A stretch of DNA of 13,230 nucleotides from Bacteroidota bacterium (GTDB lineage Bacteria > Bacteroidota > Bacteroidia > Bacteroidales > UBA1556). A model generated the notes under the pieces. It saw only the letters and a program-made list of their open reading frames with translations. It did no database searches and was not told the DNA's origin. Where the stretch lies: positions 1 through 13,230 of the forward strand of contig QMPB01000066.1 in NCBI GenBank assembly GCA_003648395.1, given 5' to 3'. Positions 6,158 through 13,230 of the stretch are shown here, in pieces (positions within the stretch are counted from its first letter, which is position 1; each line of letters opens with the position of its first letter). Position numbers and translations under genes: made by a program.

Positions 6158-7625
6158 TTTTAAATATAAATTTTCTAGTGAAATAGAAGATGAATTTCGG
6201 GATAATTACTTTACTAAATCATTAAATACTACAAGAGTAGCTTTTTTGATTTTAGCAGCAATGTATTCATTATTTGGATATTTGGATGTACTAACAGCAG
6301 GTGATTTTCTTAAGCAATTCCTACAAATACGGTTTCTTATTGTAGTGCCATTATTACTATTTGTTTTTGCAATATCTTACACTAAATCCTTTCAGAAATT
6401 CTGGCAAGAACTATTGTTTTTTGCATATATAGTTGCAGCAACGGGTGTAATAGTAATGATAGTTCAGCTGCCAAGTGATTCGTTATATAGTAGTGGTTTT
6501 ATGCTAATATTTCTTTCAGGATCTACATTTATTAAACTTAGGTATTTACATTCTACATTAGCTGGTTGGCTTTCTATTATTATTTATAATTTTTTAGCAA
6601 TAAGTATTTTCAAAAATGATATAGATATAGTATTAACAAATAATTTCTTTTTTATCGGGGCCAATTTTATTGGAATGTTTGCTTCATTTCATATGGAGAT
6701 ATCAGATAGAAAGAATTTTGATTTGTTACGACAACTAGAATATAAGAATAGTGAAATAAGAGATATTAATTTAAGTTTAGAGGGTAAAGTAAAAGATCGA
6801 ACAGACTCATTAATGGTAAAGAATATTGAGCTTAATAATGAGATATTACAACGAAATATAATAGAGAAAAAGTTAGAAAAAGCCAAAGAAAGAGCAGAAC
6901 AATCAGATAAATTAAAATCAACATTCTTGGCAAATATGAGCCACGAGATTAGAACTCCAATGAATGGAATAATTGGTTTTGCAAATTTACTTACTGAGGC
7001 TGAAGACGAAGAAGAATTAAATGAGTTTATCAATATTATTGTTAATAGTGGCGAACACCTTCTTAATCTTATTAATGAGATAATGGATATATCAAAGATA
7101 GAAGCGGGAATATTGAAATTAGAAATTCAAACTTTTAATATTAATAAACTTACAAAAGAAGTTAATGATATGTTTGAAATGAATAACGATGTTATAGAGA
7201 AAAATCTTGAGTTCTCTTATAATAACGGTAAGGATCATGATTTCTTTATTAGTTGTGATAGAATGAGATTGAAGCAGATTTTAGTAAATGTTGTAAATAA
7301 TGCCTGTAAATATACTGAAAAAGGTAGCGTTAAATTTGGCTATCGTATTTCTGATGATATTATAGAATTCTACGTTAAGGATACTGGCATTGGAATACCT
7401 GAAGAAGAACAAAGTTTTATATTTGAACGTTTTATGCAAGTAACTCTTAGTAGTAATTCTGTAGATGAAAGAGCTGGTTTGGGTTTGGCTATTTGCAAGA
7501 CCTATTTAAAAATAATGGGTGGTGATATAAGAGTAAAGAGCGGACTTGGTAACGGTTCTGAGTTTATTTTCCATATACCATTAAATATTGATGATCAACA
7601 AAAACAAATAGATGATAATGAATAA
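6150..7625 (+). CDS. Six-TM sensor histidine kinase (HisKA-HATPase)
   Basis: This 491-residue protein has six predicted membrane helices (about 28-46, 60-76, 86-106, 114-128, 134-153, 162-180) with short loops, so there is no large periplasmic domain and the ligand is probably sensed in or near the membrane. A coiled coil (about 190-255) leads to the kinase core: H-box ANMSHEIRTPMNGIIGF with phosphoacceptor H265, N-box with N383/N384, G1 box DTGIGI (411-416), F-box FERF (425-428) and G2 box GLGLAI (443-448). All catalytic motifs are intact. There is no receiver domain; the next gene encodes one and overlaps the kinase by 8 nt, so the pair works like a split hybrid kinase. The kinase should autophosphorylate and pass phosphate to that receiver or the others in the operon. 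In general layout it resembles six-TM quorum-sensing kinases such as PhcS, but I cannot claim sequence homology in the sensor part. Confidence 0.93.
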   Translation: MNSFKYKFSSEIEDEFRDNYFTKSLNTTRVAFLILAAMYSLFGYLDVLTAGDFLKQFLQIRFLIVVPLLLFVFAISYTKSFQKFWQELLFFAYIVAATGVIVMIVQLPSDSLYSSGFMLIFLSGSTFIKLRYLHSTLAGWLSIIIYNFLAISIFKNDIDIVLTNNFFFIGANFIGMFASFHMEISDRKNFDLLRQLEYKNSEIRDINLSLEGKVKDRTDSLMVKNIELNNEILQRNIIEKKLEKAKERAEQSDKLKSTFLANMSHEIRTPMNGIIGFANLLTEAEDEEELNEFINIIVNSGEHLLNLINEIMDISKIEAGILKLEIQTFNINKLTKEVNDMFEMNNDVIEKNLEFSYNNGKDHDFFISCDRMRLKQILVNVVNNACKYTEKGSVKFGYRISDDIIEFYVKDTGIGIPEEEQSFIFERFMQVTLSSNSVDERAGLGLAICKTYLKIMGGDIRVKSGLGNGSEFIFHIPLNIDDQQKQIDDNE

Positions 7626-7995
7626 TTGGCAAGACAAAACAATTGTAGTAGTTGATGATATAGAGATTAATTATATACTGATAAAGAAACAATTGCAGAA
7701 GACAAATGCTACTACTATATGGCTTAAAAATGGACAAGAATCTGTTGATTATATAAAGAGCAATAAAGAAGTAGACCTTATTCTTATGGATATTCGTATG
7801 CCTGTAATGAATGGACTAGAAGCAACTAAACAGATAAAAAGAATAGATTCAAATATTCCAATAATAATTCAAACTGCTTATGTTGTCGGAGAAGAATATG
7901 ATAGCATTAATGAGTCAGGATGTGACGATTATTTTTTCAAGCCAATTTTAGCAAAGGAATTGTATGAAAAATTAGAAAAGCAATTTCTTAAATAA
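7618..7995 (+). CDS. Stand-alone receiver (CheY-like response regulator)
   Basis: With the ATG at 7618 the protein has 125 residues and consists only of a receiver domain. The acidic pair is D13-D14 (VVVDD), the phosphoacceptor is D58 ([13 protein letters not shown]), the switch threonine T86 (IIIQTAY) and the conserved lysine K108 (FFKPI). No output domain follows. The start overlaps the kinase gene by 8 nt; an ATG six bases earlier (7612, two more residues) is equally in frame, but 7618 fits the common MNxWxDKTIxVVDD start of this family. Translational coupling with the kinase is likely. Its role is probably to take phosphate from the membrane kinase and act by protein contact or as a phosphate shuttle or sink for the receiver-kinase encoded next, 7 nt downstream. 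Confidence 0.9.
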   Translation: MNNWQDKTIVVVDDIEINYILIKKQLQKTNATTIWLKNGQESVDYIKSNKEVDLILMDIRMPVMNGLEATKQIKRIDSNIPIIIQTAYVVGEEYDSINESGCDDYFFKPILAKELYEKLEKQFLK

Positions 7996-8002
7996 AACTA
8001 AA

Positions 8003-9076
8003 ATGAAAAAAGATATAACTCCTGCAAATAGACATAATTTATCTGTACTTTTCGTAGATGATAATGAAACTATAAGACATTTATACCAAAGGTTATTGGA
8101 GAAGCATGTTGCACATTTTTATATTGCTAAAAATGGTAATCATGGACTTGAACTTTATCATAAATACAAACCTGATTTAGTTATTACTGATATTAATATG
8201 CCTGTGATGGATGGTATAGAAATGGTAAGGGAGATAAAAACCATGTATCCAGGGGCGAAGATAGTTGTAATGTCGGCATATAGTGTTAAGGAAAACTTTA
8301 TTGAATCGATAAATTTAGGAGTTGACGGCTACCTTATGAAACCTGTGGAAGCAAAGAAGCTTCTTTCCTTAATTGACGAATTTGCAGGTATTACATTGAT
8401 GAAATGGGAGCTCGAAAGAAAAGAAGAAAAAAGGAGACTTGCTGAAGAATACCTTAAAAAATCATTGGAAGAAAAAGATATATTGCTCAGAGAAGTTCAT
8501 CATAGAGTAAAAAATAATATGCAAATAATATCTAGTATATTAAGAATGCAGAGTAGAAATGTAGAAGATGAAAAGTTAAAAATGATATTGCAAGAGAGCC
8601 AAAACAGAATACATTCTATGGCACTTATTCACGAAAACTTATATAGTAATGAAGGCTTGGCTGATGTTAAGTTTGATAATTATATTAAAAGCTTGGTAGG
8701 TAATATTGCTCGAACATATAATAGTAAACAAAATAAGGTAAAATATAAATATCTTATAGAAAGTACTAACTTACCCATGGATTTTGCAATTCCTTGTGGC
8801 TTAATTATTAATGAACTAGTATCTAATTCATTAAAATATGCTTTTAGTGAATTACAAGAAGGCCTAATATCCATTAGTTTTAATAATATATCCGATAATA
8901 ATTATAGCTTAATTGTAGAGGATAATGGGGTTGGTATTAATAAGGATTTTGATATTAAAAAAACAAAATCATTGGGAATGAAGATAATACATAAACTAGT
9001 ACAACAAATAGAAGGGGAGCTTATAAGTGATTTTTCTAATGGAACTAAATTTTGCATAAATTTTAAAACGAAATAA
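8003..9076 (+). CDS. Soluble receiver-HisKA_2 histidine kinase (REC-HK)
   Basis: This 357-residue protein has no signal or membrane segment. Residues about 12-130 form a receiver: D19-D20, phosphoacceptor D63 ([12 protein letters not shown]), S91 at the switch position and K113 (LMKP). A helical linker (130-160) leads to a HisKA_2 dimerisation/phosphotransfer region, [20 protein letters not shown] at 157-176, with the acceptor histidine being H166 or H167. The HATPase part follows, with N-box [13 protein letters not shown] (249-261), G1 VEDNGVGI (285-292) and a G2-like SLGM (303-306). The order receiver-then-kinase means a phosphorelay input controls a second, cytoplasmic kinase. PhcR of Ralstonia has the same receiver-kinase order (from memory). 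It starts 7 nt after the preceding gene and stops 2 nt before the LytTR regulator, its likely target. Confidence 0.93.
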   Translation: MKKDITPANRHNLSVLFVDDNETIRHLYQRLLEKHVAHFYIAKNGNHGLELYHKYKPDLVITDINMPVMDGIEMVREIKTMYPGAKIVVMSAYSVKENFIESINLGVDGYLMKPVEAKKLLSLIDEFAGITLMKWELERKEEKRRLAEEYLKKSLEEKDILLREVHHRVKNNMQIISSILRMQSRNVEDEKLKMILQESQNRIHSMALIHENLYSNEGLADVKFDNYIKSLVGNIARTYNSKQNKVKYKYLIESTNLPMDFAIPCGLIINELVSNSLKYAFSELQEGLISISFNNISDNNYSLIVEDNGVGINKDFDIKKTKSLGMKIIHKLVQQIEGELISDFSNGTKFCINFKTK

Positions 9077-9078
9077 TT

Positions 9079-9861
9079 ATGAGTGATAAAGAATACAACA
9101 TTCTAATAGTAGAGGATGAACTACTCGTTGCTGCTGACATAGAAGAAAGCCTAGAAAGTTTGGGTTATATTGTTCAGAACACTGTTGATACAGCTAAGAA
9201 TGCTATTGCAGAGGTGAATAAATCCCTTCCAGATCTTATTCTTATGGATATAAATCTTAAAGGAGAAGAAAATGGAATTGATGCCGCAGTTGAAATATCA
9301 AAAAAAAATAATGTACCAATTATATTTTTAACAGCTAATTCGGATATATCGACAATTGATGCTGCAAAGGTTGCTCTTCCTTATGGATATATTATTAAGC
9401 CATTTACAGATAAAGAACTAGAAACTAGTATTAAGATTTCTTTATTTAAATTCGAAAATGACATGAAGCTAAAGCTTGAAAGCGAAATGTTTAATAATTT
9501 TTTAGATATTAAAGATCATGATAAAGAACAATTAATTATCCAAAGTATTAATGGTTTGGAAAAGATTAATATCAACCAAGTATACTACTTAGAAGAATCT
9601 GATAGTAAAACAACTATATACCTTTCTGAGGATGAAATTGTTGTAAATAAACAATTAAAAGATGTTGCACTATTATTTCCTGGAAGCATCTTTATTCAAG
9701 TTAGTCAACACTATGTTATTAATAAAACTAAAGTGTTTGTAGTAAAATATCCTGAAATTATTATTTCTGATAAGATGAGTGTTATTACTGTAGATGAAGA
9801 TTATAAACATCTATTAGATGGAATTGTAGGTGAGCTTGATGAAATAATTGATGAGGAATAA
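9079..9861 (+). CDS. LytTR-family response regulator
   Basis: This 260-residue protein has an N-terminal receiver (residues about 6-122: E12-D13, phosphoacceptor D57 in LILMDINLKG, T85, K107) and a C-terminal LytTR DNA-binding domain (about 150-250) with the family's central pattern, here FIQVSQHYVINKTKV (205-219), followed by alternating beta strands. LytTR domains bind short direct repeats upstream of promoters and in Bacteroidota often control surface, secretion or autoregulatory genes. One minor oddity is the GEENG insertion after the phosphorylation site (62-66), common in the receiver type paired with HisKA_2 kinases, which supports pairing with the gene just upstream (2-nt gap). It is the only DNA-binding member of the operon and is therefore its transcriptional output. 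The 18-nt gap to the methyltransferase gene suggests cotranscription. Confidence 0.93.
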   Translation: MSDKEYNILIVEDELLVAADIEESLESLGYIVQNTVDTAKNAIAEVNKSLPDLILMDINLKGEENGIDAAVEISKKNNVPIIFLTANSDISTIDAAKVALPYGYIIKPFTDKELETSIKISLFKFENDMKLKLESEMFNNFLDIKDHDKEQLIIQSINGLEKININQVYYLEESDSKTTIYLSEDEIVVNKQLKDVALLFPGSIFIQVSQHYVINKTKVFVVKYPEIIISDKMSVITVDEDYKHLLDGIVGELDEIIDEE

Positions 9862-9879
9862 TAAAGTATTATTACTATT

Positions 9880-10764
9880 ATGGAAAAAGTAGAAGCTAAG
9901 AACGCTACTCTTGACAAATATGCTGCAGCATTATTTGAAAAAAACGGGCCAGATAAAGAGGATTATCAATTTATATTTGATTTTGTAGATAGCCTTGATG
10001 AGAATAATATTAAGTATTTCAGGGAAATAATGAAACCTATCTTAAATCCTAATACAATTATAGGGTTTTCATTTACAAAGCCATTTGGTTATAATGGTGA
10101 TTTCTTCATTATCGAAAAAATATATCAGAAGTATTCTAATCCTAATAAACTTTATAAAAAGTGGGATGATTTCTTTCATGTTTTTCCTGCGGCTATAGCT
10201 GTGGTAAATAGAAAGACTATGGCTATTGATATATTTGAAAAACTTAATAAGGCGGCTGATGGAGATAATAAAAACGTATTAATTCTAGGAAGTGGTCCTG
10301 TATCAGAAACTTTTGAGTTCTTTGAAAGAAACAATGATAATACTTTATCATTTGATATGCTCGATTTGGACAAGAGGGCAATTGCTTATGCCAAACATAA
10401 GAATAAGAAATATCTTAAATCCATGGCTTTTACTAACAAAAATGTAATTAGGTACTCTCCTGATAAAAAATATGATTTGATCTGGAGCGCAGGACTGTTT
10501 GATTATTTTAAAGCTAAACATTTTGTTTACTTATTAAAAAAGTATTATGAATTCTTAAATGAAGGTGGCGAAATGATAATTGGTAATTTTAATATTGAAA
10601 ATCCTTCCAAAAAAATTATGGAAATATTAGGAGATTGGTTTTTACACCATCGCTCTGTTGACGAATTAAAGGCTTATGCACTTCAAGCTGGTATTGACAA
10701 GAATAAAATTGAAGTTTTTCAAGAACCCTTAGGCATTAATTTATTTCTAAAAGTTGTGAAATAG
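9880..10764 (+). CDS. PhcB-like class I SAM-dependent methyltransferase
   Basis: This 294-residue protein is probably cytoplasmic. The N-terminal helical half carries KPFGYNGDFFIIEKIY (67-82), a GYxGD signature. The Rossmann half follows: motif I VLILGSGPVSE (133-143) for the SAM methionine end, acidic DMLDLD (159-164) for the ribose, DLIWSAGLFDYF (199-210) and GGEMIIGNFNIENPSKKIME (219-238), ending with a W..HHR..DEL segment. The combination GYxGD...SxGLFDY...GNF...R..EL is what I recall of the family containing PhcB of Ralstonia, which makes 3-hydroxy fatty acid methyl ester autoinducers. Many family members are uncharacterised, so the substrate is unknown. It is the last gene of the kinase/regulator operon, 18 nt after the LytTR gene, arguing for a role in making or modifying the signal. 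A carboxyl-methylating enzyme acting on a protein of the pathway is an alternative. Confidence 0.85.
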   Translation: MEKVEAKNATLDKYAAALFEKNGPDKEDYQFIFDFVDSLDENNIKYFREIMKPILNPNTIIGFSFTKPFGYNGDFFIIEKIYQKYSNPNKLYKKWDDFFHVFPAAIAVVNRKTMAIDIFEKLNKAADGDNKNVLILGSGPVSETFEFFERNNDNTLSFDMLDLDKRAIAYAKHKNKKYLKSMAFTNKNVIRYSPDKKYDLIWSAGLFDYFKAKHFVYLLKKYYEFLNEGGEMIIGNFNIENPSKKIMEILGDWFLHHRSVDELKAYALQAGIDKNKIEVFQEPLGINLFLKVVK

Positions 10765-11085
10765 AATAATCTATACTTTATCATCTCCGACTAGATTATA
10801 GCTTATATTTATGAAACTAATGTACTGAGCTTATTAATGGATAATAAATGAGTTTTTTTATGTCTAATTCGGAATGGATTAGTCAAAAATTATTTATGAA
10901 TGTTTATATGCATAAACAAAAATATTTATATTCTAAATAAGATATCCATTTATCGCTTAATTATCACTAATCATAAACATGGAACTTATTGATAAATAAT
11001 TTATTATACTATATTTTTAATTTAGAATGTTATTAATATAACATAAGGTTCTTATTTGTAAATTCGTATTGTTAAAAATATAGCT
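10765..11085 (+). other. 321-nt intergenic region between the signalling operon and the NuoE/NuoF genes
   Basis: I see no coding sequence. Apart from the weak hairpin at its left end, it holds two small inverted repeats: CTAATTC/GGATTAG with one G-U pair at 10864-10882, and GTTTAT/ATAAAC with a 4-nt loop near 10909-10924. A near-match to the -7 box, TAAATTCG at 11059-11066, is one mismatch from TAnnTTTG and close to the NuoE-like start. A promoter for the redox genes must lie here if they are not read through from upstream, but I cannot place it firmly. Confidence 0.45.
10766..10799 (+). terminator. Possible weak terminator hairpin after the methyltransferase gene
   Basis: Eight paired bases (ATAATCTA 10766-10773 with TAGATTAT 10792-10799) enclose an 18-nt loop and start one base after the stop codon. 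The stem is AT-rich and there is no clean T-tract, so it would be a poor terminator on its own. Confidence 0.3.
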
Positions 11086-11628
11086 ATGCGAATAAACAGA
11101 ATACAAAATCAAACAATAGAATTAGTAGAAAATAATGAGTCTACAGAGATAGATTTATCCTTAATGGATTCGCTAATTATTAAGCTTAAAAGCAAACATG
11201 GAAACCTAATTCCACTTCTTCAAGGAGTACAATCGATATACGGATTTATACCAAAAGAGGCGTTTACAAAGCTCAATACAGAAGTAGGTTTAGAATTATC
11301 ATCAATGTATGGAGTAGCAACATTTTATAGTCAATTCAGGTTAAATCCCGTTGGTAAACATATAATAAAAGTATGCCATGGCACAGCTTGTCATGTACAG
11401 GATGCTTCTAAAATAACTACTGCCTTAATGGATACATTAAAAATTAATGATGGCGAAACTACAGAAGATAATATGTTTACTCTTGAGTCGGTTGCTTGCT
11501 TAGGCTGTTGTTCTTTAGCTCCAGTAATGATGATCGGCGATGAAACTTATGGCAAATTAACCAACAAAAGTTCTTCTAAAGTTCTTAAAAATATTAAAAT
11601 ACAAGAATCTAAGGCAAATAAAGAATAG
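11086..11628 (+). CDS. nuoE: NuoE-like [2Fe-2S] subunit of an NADH-linked oxidoreductase (HydC type)
   Basis: This 180-residue protein belongs to the 24-kDa complex I / NuoE family. A helical N-terminal half contains LIPLLQGVQSIYGFIP (41-56) and LSSMYGVATFYSQF (71-84), both standard. The thioredoxin-like half binds one [2Fe-2S] cluster through CHGTAC (C97, C102) and CLGCC (C138, C142); the usual CLGxC has an extra cysteine at 141 here. The product passes electrons between the flavin subunit and other clusters. It is followed 6 nt later by a NuoF-like gene with extra Fe-S domains, so it is more likely the small subunit (HydC/HndA-like) of an NADH-dependent [FeFe]-hydrogenase, formate dehydrogenase or similar soluble complex than part of respiratory complex I; no other nuo genes are in view. 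The N-terminus of about 25 residues before LMDSLI is poorly conserved, but ATG 11086 is the first good start. Confidence 0.93.
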   Translation: MRINRIQNQTIELVENNESTEIDLSLMDSLIIKLKSKHGNLIPLLQGVQSIYGFIPKEAFTKLNTEVGLELSSMYGVATFYSQFRLNPVGKHIIKVCHGTACHVQDASKITTALMDTLKINDGETTEDNMFTLESVACLGCCSLAPVMMIGDETYGKLTNKSSSKVLKNIKIQESKANKE

Positions 11629-11634
11629 GAAATC

Positions 11635-13230
11635 ATGAAAAAACAAATAATAGTAGGCCTTGGTAGTTGTGGAATAGCTGCAGGAGCTTCTAAAGTTTAC
11701 GATAAGATAAATGATATTATCATCGCTGAAAATCTTGATGTTGAGCTTAAGCAAACATCATGTATAGGCATGTGTTATAAAGAACCATTGGTTGAAATTA
11801 TAGATAATAATGGACGTTTTCTTTATGGAGATATATCTGTTGATAAGGTTATGGACCTAATGGATAGCCATATTCAAAACCACGAGCCCATAAAGGAGCT
11901 TGTTGTAGATTCAGATATGTTTGATGGAAGCGAAAAAGCCTATTTTGATGGACAGGTAAAGATTGCTCTTCGTAACTGTGGTTATATAGATCCCGAATGT
12001 ATTGAAGAAGCTGAGGAACATAAGGCATATAAGGCCTTGAAAATGATTGTTGATAAACCTATTACTTGTGATGAGGTTATTCAAACAATTATTGATAGTG
12101 GACTTAGAGGTCGCGGTGGTGGTGGTTTTCCTACTGGTTTGAAATGGCGTTTTGCTCGTAATAATATGAGTAAACAGAAGTATATTATTTGTAATGCTGA
12201 TGAAGGCGATCCAGGAGCTTTTATGGATAGATCGTTGCTCGAAGGTGACCCACATGCTATAATAGAAGGAATGATAATTGGAGCCCATGCTATATGTGCT
12301 ACAAGTGGAATAATATATTGCAGGGCTGAATATCCTTTGGCAATAAAGAGATTGAATATTGCATTAGAACAGGCACGAAATAGGGGGTATCTTGGAAGAG
12401 ATATTTTAGGAGTTAAAGGTTTTAATCTTGATATTCAAGTAAAAGAAGGAGCTGGTGCATTTGTTTGTGGTGAAGAAACAGCATTAATTGCATCTGTAGA
12501 AGGTAAACGAGGTATGCCAAGAAAACGTCCTCCTTTTCCTGCAGAAAGTGGTTTATGGAAAAGTCCTACCAATATTAATAATGTTGAGACATTAGCAAAT
12601 ATACCATATATAATTCTTAATGGTGCCGATGCGTATAATAAATATGGAACAGAAAAAAGTAAGGGAACAAAAGTATTTGCTCTTACCGGAAAGATAAAAC
12701 ATGGTGGGCTTGTTGAAGTTCCTATGGGAATAAGTATTAGAGAAGTTATTTTTGGACTTGGAGGAGGAATTCAAGATGATAAAAAATTTAAGGCTGTTCA
12801 GCTAGGTGGCCCATCAGGTGGTTGTATTCCTGAGCACCTTATTGATATTCCTATAGATTACGAATCAGTAAATTCTACAGGAGCTATTATGGGTTCTGGC
12901 GGAATGGTAGTTATGGACGAAAGCACTTGCATGGTTGATATGGCGAGGTTTTTCCTAGCCTTTACTCAAGACGAGAGTTGTGGTAAATGTACTTTCTGCC
13001 GCATTGGGACTAAGCGTATGCTCGAAATTCTTACTAGGATTACCGAAGGAAAAGGTAAAGAAGGAGATATTGAGCAATTAGAAGAACTTTCGGAACAGAT
13101 ACAAGATGCTTCACTTTGTGGCCTAGGGCAAACTGCTCCAAACCCAGTGCTTACTACTCTAAAATATTTTAGACATGAATATGAGGCTCATATAAATGAT
13201 CATAAATGCCCAGCCAAAAACTGTAAAGCT
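11635..13230 (+). CDS. nuoF: NuoF-like NADH-binding flavoprotein subunit with extra Fe-S domains (HydB type), partial at right edge
   Basis: The frame runs from ATG 11635 (AGGA at 11627-11630, one of the few SD-like sites) to the window end, 532 codons without a stop. Residues 1-95 form a thioredoxin-like [2Fe-2S] domain with C12, C43 and C47; a fourth cysteine at the expected position 7 is a valine. The NuoF core follows: FMN/NADH site GLRGRGGGGFPTGLKW (156-171), CNADEGDPGAFMDRSLLEGD (about 185-204), GAGAFVCGEETAL, and the [4Fe-4S] site C449, C452, C455 and C495 (SCGKCTFCRIG; SLCGLGQTAPNP). CPAKNC (C525, C530) begins what should be a C-terminal two-[4Fe-4S] ferredoxin domain. This domain order is that of HydB/HndC, the NAD(P)-binding subunit of multimeric [FeFe]-hydrogenases, some of which bifurcate electrons between NADH and ferredoxin. 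The 6-nt gap to the NuoE-like gene shows an operon. Related formate dehydrogenases share this layout, so the partner must be identified downstream. Confidence 0.93.
   Translation, partial: MKKQIIVGLGSCGIAAGASKVYDKINDIIIAENLDVELKQTSCIGMCYKEPLVEIIDNNGRFLYGDISVDKVMDLMDSHIQNHEPIKELVVDSDMFDGSEKAYFDGQVKIALRNCGYIDPECIEEAEEHKAYKALKMIVDKPITCDEVIQTIIDSGLRGRGGGGFPTGLKWRFARNNMSKQKYIICNADEGDPGAFMDRSLLEGDPHAIIEGMIIGAHAICATSGIIYCRAEYPLAIKRLNIALEQARNRGYLGRDILGVKGFNLDIQVKEGAGAFVCGEETALIASVEGKRGMPRKRPPFPAESGLWKSPTNINNVETLANIPYIILNGADAYNKYGTEKSKGTKVFALTGKIKHGGLVEVPMGISIREVIFGLGGGIQDDKKFKAVQLGGPSGGCIPEHLIDIPIDYESVNSTGAIMGSGGMVVMDESTCMVDMARFFLAFTQDESCGKCTFCRIGTKRMLEILTRITEGKGKEGDIEQLEELSEQIQDASLCGLGQTAPNPVLTTLKYFRHEYEAHINDHKCPAKNCKA

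Noticed and set aside
6150..7995. Broken hybrid kinase split by a frameshift between kinase and receiver
   Set aside because: The kinase ends with a normal stop and a short tail, and the receiver gene has its own ATG and typical N-terminus; an 8-nt overlap is usual for coupled genes.
10864..10882. Small hairpin CTAATTC/GGATTAG
   Set aside because: Seven pairs with a G-U and no T-tract; too weak to call an RNA or a terminator in DNA this AT-rich.
11911..12288. 125-codon open frame on the minus strand
   Set aside because: It lies fully antisense to the NuoF-like gene, whose conserved FMN and NADH motifs are encoded on the plus strand; the minus-strand product is Ser/Thr/Ile-rich and resembles no family.
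11086..13230. Respiratory complex I (nuo) operon
   Set aside because: The NuoF-like protein has extra N- and C-terminal Fe-S regions not found in standard NuoF, and no other nuo gene precedes the pair.

Overview
The window looks like a chromosomal segment of a Bacteroidota bacterium, probably an anaerobic or fermentative member of the Bacteroidales/Marinilabiliales type (the order is inference). The DNA is very AT-rich. Most starts lack a Shine-Dalgarno, several genes are preceded by a TAnnTTTG element (the Bacteroidota -7 box), lipoproteins carry an acidic stretch right after the lipid cysteine, and a DUF4293 gene, essentially confined to this phylum, is present. I found no rRNA, tRNA, CRISPR array, insertion sequence or phage gene, and no frameshifted gene.

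Left part (1-4735, all minus strand). Reading in transcription order: a small membrane-anchored LuxR-type regulator (4735-4157), an OprP/OprO-type porin (3992-2583), a lamin-tail-domain lipoprotein (2516-1881) closed by a clear hairpin terminator, then a tight three-gene unit: an SdiA-regulated-type beta-propeller lipoprotein (1748-960) followed at 3- and 9-nt spacing by two paralogous proteins with a CYTH-like layout (956-339 and 329 to beyond the left edge). Porin, surface lipoproteins and possible triphosphate-binding proteins hint at phosphate or phosphoester handling, but that is inference.

Middle (4795-5766). A small hypothetical gene on the minus strand and a DUF4293 membrane protein on the plus strand diverge from a 147-nt region that holds a TAnnTTTG element for each.

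Signalling operon (6150-10764, plus strand). Five genes with overlaps or gaps of 2-18 nt: a six-TM sensor histidine kinase without a receiver, a stand-alone receiver, a soluble receiver-HisKA_2 histidine kinase, a receiver-LytTR DNA-binding regulator, and a class I SAM-dependent methyltransferase with the GYxGD...GLFDY...GNF signature that I associate with PhcB. Membrane kinase + receiver-kinase + response regulator + PhcB-like methyltransferase parallels, in composition, the phcBSRQ quorum-sensing operon of Ralstonia. It is the best candidate here for an undescribed system: a small-molecule (possibly methyl-ester) signalling circuit in Bacteroidota that ends in a LytTR regulator.

Right part (11086-13230, plus strand, cut by the edge). 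A NuoE-like [2Fe-2S] subunit and a long NuoF-like subunit with an N-terminal thioredoxin-like [2Fe-2S] domain and the beginning of a C-terminal ferredoxin domain. This is the layout of the HydC-HydB subunits of NADH-linked, often electron-bifurcating, [FeFe]-hydrogenases or related oxidoreductases; a catalytic subunit is expected just beyond the window.
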